Below, piece by piece: positions 5,598-10,026 of a DNA stretch of 10,026 nt (its first letter is position 1; each line of letters opens with the position of its first letter). Made by a program: the position numbers and the translations under genes. This stretch comes from Desulfuromonadaceae bacterium UBA2294 (lineage in GTDB: Bacteria > Desulfobacterota > Desulfuromonadia > Desulfuromonadales > UBA2294): the NCBI GenBank assembly GCA_002345625.1, contig DDWE01000127.1, positions 1 through 10,026 on the forward strand, read 5' to 3'. The notes beneath the pieces are model-generated. The model had not been told where the DNA came from and did not search any database. It saw only the letters and a list, made by a program, of their open reading frames with translations.

Positions 5598-6512
5598 TTA
5601 GCCTTTGGCCATCGATGCCACTTCGGCGGCGAAATCGCCTTCCTGCTTCTCGATCCCTTCGCCGAGCTGGAAACGGACAAACTTGACGAGTTTTACCTCA
5701 GTCCCGACCTCTTTGGCAAGAGCATCGACGACCTTGGTGATCTTCAGGTCGGGATCGATGACGTAGGCCTGCTCAAGCAGGCAGACTTCGCCGAAGAACT
5801 TGTTGATCTGCCCTTCAATGATCTTATCGAGGATATTGGCCGGCTTGCCGCTCTCCAGCGCCTTGACCTTCATGATCTCTTTCTCTTTGGCGACCACATC
5901 GGCCGGGACTTCGTCGCGGCTCAGAAACTGCGGGTTGGCGGCGGCGACATGCATGGCGATCTGGCGGGCGGTGGTGGCAACGCGCTCGTCGTTGCTGGTG
6001 GTGTCGAGCTGAACCAGAACCCCGATCTTGCCGCCACCATGAACGTAGGAGGCAACAGCGCCGGCGGCCGACTCAAGGCGGGCCAGACGACGGACGTTCA
6101 TGTTCTCGCCGATGGTGGCGATCTGATGCGTCAGTTCTTCGGCGACGGTGCGACCGGTGCCGGGATAAGCCAGGGCCGACAGGGCGGTGACATCGGCCGG
6201 GGCCTGCTCAAGAACGACGGTGGCGACGCCGGCAACAAAACCCTGGAAGGCCTCGTTCTTGGCGACAAAGTCGGTCTCGGAGTTGATCTCGGCCAGAGCG
6301 CCGCGGTTGCCGCTACCGGCGACGGCAACGATCCCCTCGGCGGCAACGCGACCCGACTTCTTGGCGGCAGCCGACAGACCTTTTTTACGCAGGATATCGA
6401 CAGCGTCATCCATGCTGCCGGCAGCTTCGTCCAGGGCCTTCTTGCAATCCATCATACCGGCGCCAGTCTTGGCGCGCAGCTCAGCAACCATCGATGCGGT
6501 AATGTTCGCCAC
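5598..6512 (-). CDS. tsf: Elongation factor Ts
   Basis: The 304-residue product is the guanine-nucleotide exchange factor that releases GDP from EF-Tu during translation. The N-terminal UBA-like part carries the family signature KTGAGMMDCKKAL (15-27). The TDFVAKN loop (80-86), which reaches into EF-Tu, is intact. Two core subdomains follow (about 55-140 and 141-280). Length is a little above the E. coli protein, within the bacterial range. The start codon is GTG (6510-6512), giving MANITASMVAELR; AGGAGG lies 5 nt before it and the conserved N-terminus supports it. It is 130 nt after rpsB, with a hairpin between them that may set the S2 to EF-Ts ratio, and 22 nt before pyrH. Confidence 0.97.
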   Translation of the reverse strand: MANITASMVAELRAKTGAGMMDCKKALDEAAGSMDDAVDILRKKGLSAAAKKSGRVAAEGIVAVAGSGNRGALAEINSETDFVAKNEAFQGFVAGVATVVLEQAPADVTALSALAYPGTGRTVAEELTHQIATIGENMNVRRLARLESAAGAVASYVHGGGKIGVLVQLDTTSNDERVATTARQIAMHVAAANPQFLSRDEVPADVVAKEKEIMKVKALESGKPANILDKIIEGQINKFFGEVCLLEQAYVIDPDLKITKVVDALAKEVGTEVKLVKFVRFQLGEGIEKQEGDFAAEVASMAKG

Positions 6513-6547
6513 GGGAACCTCCTGTTGTAAGGTGAGAAAAGTGTTTG

Positions 6548-6563
6548 CGGGCTGTACAGCCCG
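6548..6563. repeat. 16-bp perfect palindrome in the tsf leader
   Basis: CGGGCTGTACAGCCCG reads the same on both strands and could form a 6-bp GC-rich stem with a GTAC loop. It lies about 35 nt upstream of the tsf start in the rpsB-tsf gap. It may be an RNA hairpin or a protein site; no U-run follows it on the minus strand. Confidence 0.5.
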
Positions 6564-6586
6564 GTGTCAATGTGTCTTTTTTCGTT

Positions 6587-6619
6587 AAAATGGCGGCCGC
6601 ACCTGCGTGCGGCCGCCAT
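6587..6619 (-). terminator. Hairpin between rpsB and tsf, possible partial terminator or attenuator
   Basis: A perfect 13-bp stem (6590-6602 with 6607-6619; ATGGCGGCCGCAC, loop CTGC) begins 23 nt beyond the rpsB stop. On the minus strand it is followed by only UUU then AACG. A very stable stem with a short U-run suggests incomplete termination or protection of the rpsB 3' end rather than a full stop, because tsf has no clear promoter of its own in the remaining gap. Confidence 0.6.
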
Positions 6620-6642
6620 AAGGAGCTACAAAAGTTCAGGCG

Positions 6643-7470
6643 TTACTCTGCGGCATCAACCGGAGCAGCCGGGGCAGCTTCGGCAGCCGGAGCAACCTCA
6701 ACAACCGGTGCGGCCTCAACAACCGGTGCGGCCGGAGCTGCTTCGGCGACATCGGCCCCTTCAGCGTTGCTGCGCAGCGCGGTCTGACGGGCCGAAACAC
6801 CCTCGAGGCAGGCATCGGCCATTTTCGAGGAGAACAGGCGCAGGGCGCGGATCGCGTCGTCATTGCCGGGGATGATGTAATCGATTTCGTCCGGATCACA
6901 GTTGGTATCGACAACGGCAACAACCGGGATACCGAGCTTGCGGGCTTCCTTGACGGCAATCGCCTCTTTTTTCGGGTCGAGGATAAAGATGGCGCCGGGG
7001 AGCTTGGTCATCATCTTGATGCCGCCGAGGCTGCGCTCCAGCTTGGCTTTCTCGCGCTCCAGCTGCAGACCCTCTTTTTTGGTGATCAGGTTGTAGGTGC
7101 CGTCCTGAGACATGACCTCGATCTTCTTCAGGCGATCGATGCTGGCCTTGATGGTGGAGAAGTTGGTCAGCATGCCGCCGAGCCAACGGGCATCGACGAA
7201 ATACTGATCGGCGCGGGCAGCCTCCTCACGGATGGCGTCCTGGGCCTGCTTCTTGGTGCCGACAAACAGCACCTTGTCGCCGTTGGCGGTGGTCTGCTTG
7301 ATAAACTCGTAAGCGGTACGGAAGTAACGCACGGTCTTTTGCAGATCGATGATGTAGATACCGTTACGGGCGCCGAAGATGTAGGGCTTCATTTTCGGGT
7401 TCCAGCGTTTGGTCTGATGACCGAAGTGAACGCCGGCTTCGAGCAGTTGCTTCATGGTGATGACGGACAT
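6643..7470 (-). CDS. rpsB: 30S ribosomal protein S2 with Ala/Pro-rich C-terminal tail
   Basis: The 275-residue product is S2, a late-assembling protein of the small subunit that helps dock S1 and the mRNA. Family sequence is clear from the start: MKQLLEAGVHFGHQTKRWNPKMKPYIFGARNGIYIIDL, then VLFVGTKKQAQ, RWLGGMLTNFSTIKASI, the coiled LKKIEVMSQDGTY region, LPGAIFILDPKKEAIAVKEA and the NCDPDEIDYIIPGNDDAIRA signature. The last roughly 37 residues are a low-complexity tail of Ala, Pro, Val and Glu with repeated APVVE units, longer than in E. coli S2 (about 240 residues in all). Such tails are known in several S2 proteins and are probably disordered. The ATG at 7470 has AGGAG 8 nt upstream. It heads the operon rpsB-tsf-pyrH-frr-ferredoxin. 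Confidence 0.97.
   Translation of the reverse strand: MSVITMKQLLEAGVHFGHQTKRWNPKMKPYIFGARNGIYIIDLQKTVRYFRTAYEFIKQTTANGDKVLFVGTKKQAQDAIREEAARADQYFVDARWLGGMLTNFSTIKASIDRLKKIEVMSQDGTYNLITKKEGLQLEREKAKLERSLGGIKMMTKLPGAIFILDPKKEAIAVKEARKLGIPVVAVVDTNCDPDEIDYIIPGNDDAIRALRLFSSKMADACLEGVSARQTALRSNAEGADVAEAAPAAPVVEAAPVVEVAPAAEAAPAAPVDAAE
6697..6732. repeat. 18-bp in-frame tandem duplication in the rpsB tail
   Basis: The unit CTCAACAACCGGTGCGGC occurs twice without a gap (6697-6714, 6715-6732). It encodes a repeated six-residue block of the APVVE type in the S2 tail. Further near-copies around it show growth of the tail by duplication. Confidence 0.85.
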
Positions 7471-7591
7471 AATCTTTCTCCTGCTTTCTGTTGGTTAGCC
7501 TCCGCCCCCCGTCTGCTCCGCTGAAACGATTCCTGCCGCCATCGGCCGAAACACCCGTTTTGCGAATCAAGAGGGCGTGCGATTTGAATAA
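7471..7591 (-). promoter_or_regulatory. rpsB 5' leader, about 120 nt
   Basis: Between the predicted transcription start (about 7591) and the rpsB ATG lies a leader of about 120 nt with GC-rich stretches, for example around 7497-7515 and 7530-7550 (GGCGGCAGG, GGGGGGCGGAGGC on the minus strand). Long rpsB leaders bound by S2 for feedback are known in other proteobacteria. I cannot confirm that fold here; the call rests on length and position. Confidence 0.35.
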
Positions 7592-7597
7592 CGCGTT

Positions 7598-7626
7598 TCT
7601 ATACCACGCCGGCAAAGGGTTGACAA
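7598..7626 (-). promoter_or_regulatory. Sigma-70-type promoter for the rpsB operon
   Basis: On the minus strand TTGTCA (7621-7626) and TATAGA (7598-7603) are spaced by exactly 17 bp, close to the TTGACA-17-TATAAT consensus. Transcription would start near 7591. The -35 box overlaps a perfect TTGACA on the opposite strand (7620-7625), which points toward lptF but lacks a good -10 at the right distance. Confidence 0.7.
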
Positions 7627-7685
7627 GGGTAAAATCGGCTGAAATCCGGTTTACTCCTGCGGCGTCTTGTACTAAGATGCCGCCC

Positions 7686-8861
7686 ATGTCGATCCGCAGA
7701 ATCCAGAGATACATTGCCAGCGAGATTCTGGCGCCGACCTTGCTCGGGGTGTTTATTTTCACCCTGGTCGTCCTGATGGGACGCATCCTGCGTCTGGCCG
7801 AGCTGGTCCTGAACAAAGGGGTGCCGCTAATCGAGATCGGCAAGCTGTTCGCCTGCATGATGCCAGCCTTTCTGGTTATCACTCTCCCCCTCGCCTTTTT
7901 GATGGGCATCCTGATCGCCTTTGGGCGCCTGTCGGCAGATGCCGAAATTATCGCCCTGAAAGCCTCCGGCATCAGCCTGGCACAAATGCTCAAACCGGCC
8001 CTGCTCCTCGCCCTTGCCATCAGCGGCCTGATCGCGTTGTTGAGTCTGGTGGTGGTCCCGGCAAGCAACACCGCCTTTCGCAGCAAGGTGTTCGAACTAC
8101 TGACCCAACGCGCCACCGTCGGCATCCGCCCGCAGGTGTTCAATGCCGACTTTGATGGACTGGTCCTCTACACCACGGATCTCGACGAAACCAGCGGCGC
8201 CCTCTCCGGCGTCTTCATCTTTGATGATAGACTCGGCAAAGTCCCGTCGACCATCACTGCCCGCAGCGGCCGCATCTTTAGCGACCCTGAGAACCTGATT
8301 CTCTCCCTGCACCTTGAAAACGGGTCAATCCATCGTAAGGCCTTAAGCCGCGGCGAGGAGACCTATCAGGTCATCAACTTCGCCCGCTACGATGTTAATC
8401 TCGACATCGGCGGGCAGCTACCGACCGGCACCAGTCGTAAGCGCAAGGAGAGTGAACTCTCTTTTGCCGAGCTGCGACAGCAGTATGAACAGGAAGAAGC
8501 CGGCACGAAACAAAACCAGCTGGGGGTGGAGATTCTGCACCGGCTCACCCTCCCCTTTACCCCGCTGATCTTCACCCTGATCGGGTTGCCCCTCGGAATC
8601 CAGACGACGCGCTCCGGTCGTGGTGGCGGTTTCGCCCTCGGCCTGTTGGTCTTTTTGATCTACTACATGCTGCACTCCCTGAGCAAGACCCTGGCCGTGG
8701 ATGTCGGGATCACACCACTGGTCGTCCTGCTCCCGCCAGCCCTCTTTCTGGCCACCGGTCTGATCATGTTGCGCCATGCCCTGCGTGAGCGCCGCATCCT
8801 GATCATCGATCGCGGCTACCGCCTGATCCACACCCTCTTCACCCGCAGCAAACAGGGGTAG
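7686..8861 (+). CDS. lptF: LPS export ABC transporter permease LptF
   Basis: The 391-residue inner-membrane protein is one half of the LptFG channel. With the ATPase LptB and with LptC it pulls lipopolysaccharide out of the inner membrane and pushes it onto the periplasmic bridge. The layout fits the YjgP/YjgQ family: TM segments at about 15-33, 55-79 and 104-125; the coupling-helix stretch RLSADAEIIALKASGIS at 81-97; a periplasmic beta-jellyroll at about 130-280; and three more TM segments at about 283-370 (LPFTPLIFTLIGLPLGI). I chose the ATG at 7686 (MSIRRIQRYIASEIL) because family homology begins there. ATG 7677 adds MPP, and a far longer upstream frame crosses the promoter region. No strong Shine-Dalgarno is visible. 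It meets lptG at TAGTG. LptF rather than LptG is assigned from its first position in the pair and sequence feel; no lptA, B or C is in the window. Confidence 0.9.
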   Translation: MSIRRIQRYIASEILAPTLLGVFIFTLVVLMGRILRLAELVLNKGVPLIEIGKLFACMMPAFLVITLPLAFLMGILIAFGRLSADAEIIALKASGISLAQMLKPALLLALAISGLIALLSLVVVPASNTAFRSKVFELLTQRATVGIRPQVFNADFDGLVLYTTDLDETSGALSGVFIFDDRLGKVPSTITARSGRIFSDPENLILSLHLENGSIHRKALSRGEETYQVINFARYDVNLDIGGQLPTGTSRKRKESELSFAELRQQYEQEEAGTKQNQLGVEILHRLTLPFTPLIFTLIGLPLGIQTTRSGRGGGFALGLLVFLIYYMLHSLSKTLAVDVGITPLVVLLPPALFLATGLIMLRHALRERRILIIDRGYRLIHTLFTRSKQG

Positions 8862-8866
8862 TGCCG

Positions 8867-9946
8867 ATGCATCTACTGACCCGCTACCTGCTGTCGATCT
8901 TTCTGCGCAATACCCTGCTGGCGCTGGCGACCTTCAGCGGCATCTACGTGCTGATCGACTTCTTTGAGAAAGTTGACGACTTCATCGCCGCCGGCGCACC
9001 GGTGACACTCTATTTCAGCTTTTTCCTGGGCACCCTGCCACTGATTGTTGTCCAATTAACGCCACTGGCTCTGCTGATGGGGACATTTATGACCATCGGC
9101 AGCCTGTCTCGCAGCGGCGAGCTCACCGCCATGCGGGCCGGCGGGCTGAGCCTGCTGCGCATCACCCGACCCCTGCTGCTCGCGGCCTTTTTCATAACCG
9201 CCCTGATTATTCTCACGCAGGAGATGGTGCTGCCATTATCCACCCGCTTCACCCGCGAGGTTTTTGACCAGCGTATCCGCGGTAAGCAGCAGTTGCAGAC
9301 CCGGGACCAGGTCTGGTTACGAGTTGACAACCGGATCATCCATGTTGGCCAGGCCCTCCCCGAAAAAGGCGAGCTGCGTCAGGTCACCTACTTCACTCTC
9401 GACTCCCAGTTCCGGGTGACTGGGCGCGTCGATGCCACAGGTGCCAACTTCAGGGATAATGCCTGGAGTCTGCAGAATGTTACCGACCGGAGCTTCGATC
9501 CACAGACTGGCGAAATGACCAGCAGCAACAACGCAAAGCAGGCCCCCTTCGCCCTGTCGAAGACCCCGGACGATTTTCACAGCACCGATCTGCGCCAATG
9601 GGAGCTGAACTTTTACGACCTGCGCCGCCTGGTTCGCCAGCTTCAGCGCGAAGGGAGCGACCCGACCCGCTACCGGGTCGATATGCACGCGCACCTCGCC
9701 GCCCCCTTCGCCTGCCTGGTGATGGTTTTGCTCGGCATCCCCTTTGCCCTGCAACGCGGCCGTAACAGCAGCCTGGCCGTCGGCATCGTCATCAGCATCG
9801 CCACCGGCGTCACCTACTTCATCCTCCACTCCATCACCATGGCCTTCGGCTATTCCGGCATCCTGCCGCCTTTTGCTGCGACCTGGTCAGCCAATATCCT
9901 CTTCGGCCTGACCGGGCTGTGGTTTGTGCTGTTCCGTAAGGTGTAA
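8867..9946 (+). CDS. lptG: LPS export ABC transporter permease LptG
   Basis: The 359-residue protein is the second permease half of the LPS exporter. It has the same plan as LptF: N-terminal amphipathic start MHLLTRYLLSIFLRN, TM at about 15-32, TM at about 55-78, the coupling stretch SLSRSGELTAMRAGGLS at 79-95, TM at about 100-120, a periplasmic jellyroll at about 125-265 (VWLRVDNRIIHVGQALP is typical of LptG), and three TM segments at about 275-355, including APFACLVMVLLGIPFALQRG. I prefer the ATG at 8867, which has AGGGG 8 nt before it. A GTG at 8861 overlaps the lptF stop (TAGTG) and would add two residues, but sits too close to the same Shine-Dalgarno. The tiny gap means lptF and lptG are co-translated, which suits the one-to-one complex. 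Confidence 0.92.
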   Translation: MHLLTRYLLSIFLRNTLLALATFSGIYVLIDFFEKVDDFIAAGAPVTLYFSFFLGTLPLIVVQLTPLALLMGTFMTIGSLSRSGELTAMRAGGLSLLRITRPLLLAAFFITALIILTQEMVLPLSTRFTREVFDQRIRGKQQLQTRDQVWLRVDNRIIHVGQALPEKGELRQVTYFTLDSQFRVTGRVDATGANFRDNAWSLQNVTDRSFDPQTGEMTSSNNAKQAPFALSKTPDDFHSTDLRQWELNFYDLRRLVRQLQREGSDPTRYRVDMHAHLAAPFACLVMVLLGIPFALQRGRNSSLAVGIVISIATGVTYFILHSITMAFGYSGILPPFAATWSANILFGLTGLWFVLFRKV

Positions 9947-9951
9947 GCCCC

Positions 9952-9983
9952 TTAGGCCGACCGCCCTTAACGAGCCGGCCTAA
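9952..9983. terminator. Weak inverted repeat after lptG
   Basis: TTAGGCCG (9952-9959) pairs with CGGCCTAA (9976-9983) across a 16-nt loop, starting 5 nt after the lptG stop. The following bases (ATCTGAACTG) are not U-rich, so as a terminator it is unconvincing; it may instead be a stabilising 3' hairpin. Confidence 0.35.
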
Positions 9984-9992
9984 ATCTGAACT

Positions 9993-10026
9993 GACCGATC
10001 CGTCGGATCAGACAGATCGGTCGGAT
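9993..10026. repeat. Start of a GATC(C/G)GTCGGAT repeat, period 18, cut by the window edge
   Basis: GATCCGTCGGAT (9997-10008) recurs as GATCGGTCGGAT (10015-10026), 18 bp apart. Overlapping this, GACCGATC (9993-10000) and GATCGGTC (10015-10022) form an inverted repeat with an 8-bp stem. The element clearly runs on beyond the window, so its length and copy number are unknown. Confidence 0.55.

Noticed and set aside
7491..7685. N-terminal extension of LptF by 65 residues
   Set aside because: The extension crosses the rpsB leader and promoter region and has no family similarity; the LptF N-terminus begins at the ATG at 7686.

Overview
The window looks like chromosomal DNA from a Gram-negative, probably anaerobic bacterium of the Desulfuromonas/Geobacter type. 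This is an inference from three things: a GC-rich core with rpsB-tsf-pyrH-frr, a small clostridial-type 2[4Fe-4S] ferredoxin next to it, and a divergent lptF-lptG pair, which implies lipopolysaccharide and so an outer membrane. Species cannot be assigned from sequence alone.

Right half (about 4020-10026), housekeeping. On the minus strand, reading from 7470 down, are ribosomal protein S2, EF-Ts, UMP kinase, ribosome recycling factor and a 54-residue ferredoxin. They form a tight operon that ends at a strong hairpin terminator (4027-4058). A good sigma-70-like promoter for it lies at 7598-7626. On the plus strand, divergent from rpsB, lptF and lptG are head-to-tail and nearly touching. They encode the two transmembrane subunits of the LPS export ABC transporter. 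An 18-bp-period repeat of unknown role begins at the window's right edge.

Left half (about 1-4020), an accessory island, all on the minus strand. From high to low coordinate it holds: (a) an Rhs gene remnant (2064-3864), cut off at its 5' end and broken by one frameshift, which keeps the Rhs core and a compositionally different C-terminal tip; (b) a 59-residue two-TM protein whose start overlaps the Rhs stop codon (TAATG), a candidate immunity protein; (c) an IS200-like/RAYT transposase element with 26-bp inverted ends; (d) a headless reading frame of 80 codons (525-767) that resembles a second Rhs toxin tip; (e) a 112-residue two-TM protein 7 nt after it, a candidate second immunity protein. 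Short tandem repeats carrying GGGGAC (minus-strand sense) sit at three places: between the ferredoxin terminator and the Rhs remnant, directly after the first immunity candidate, and directly after the second.

The most interesting reading is that this is an Rhs polymorphic-toxin locus with one attached and one orphan toxin-tip/immunity cassette. The cassettes have no recognisable toxin family, both tips end in Cys-x2-Cys-Asn, and GGGGAC repeats and a RAYT transposase punctuate them. The toxin and immunity roles are inferences from layout, not from recognised domains.
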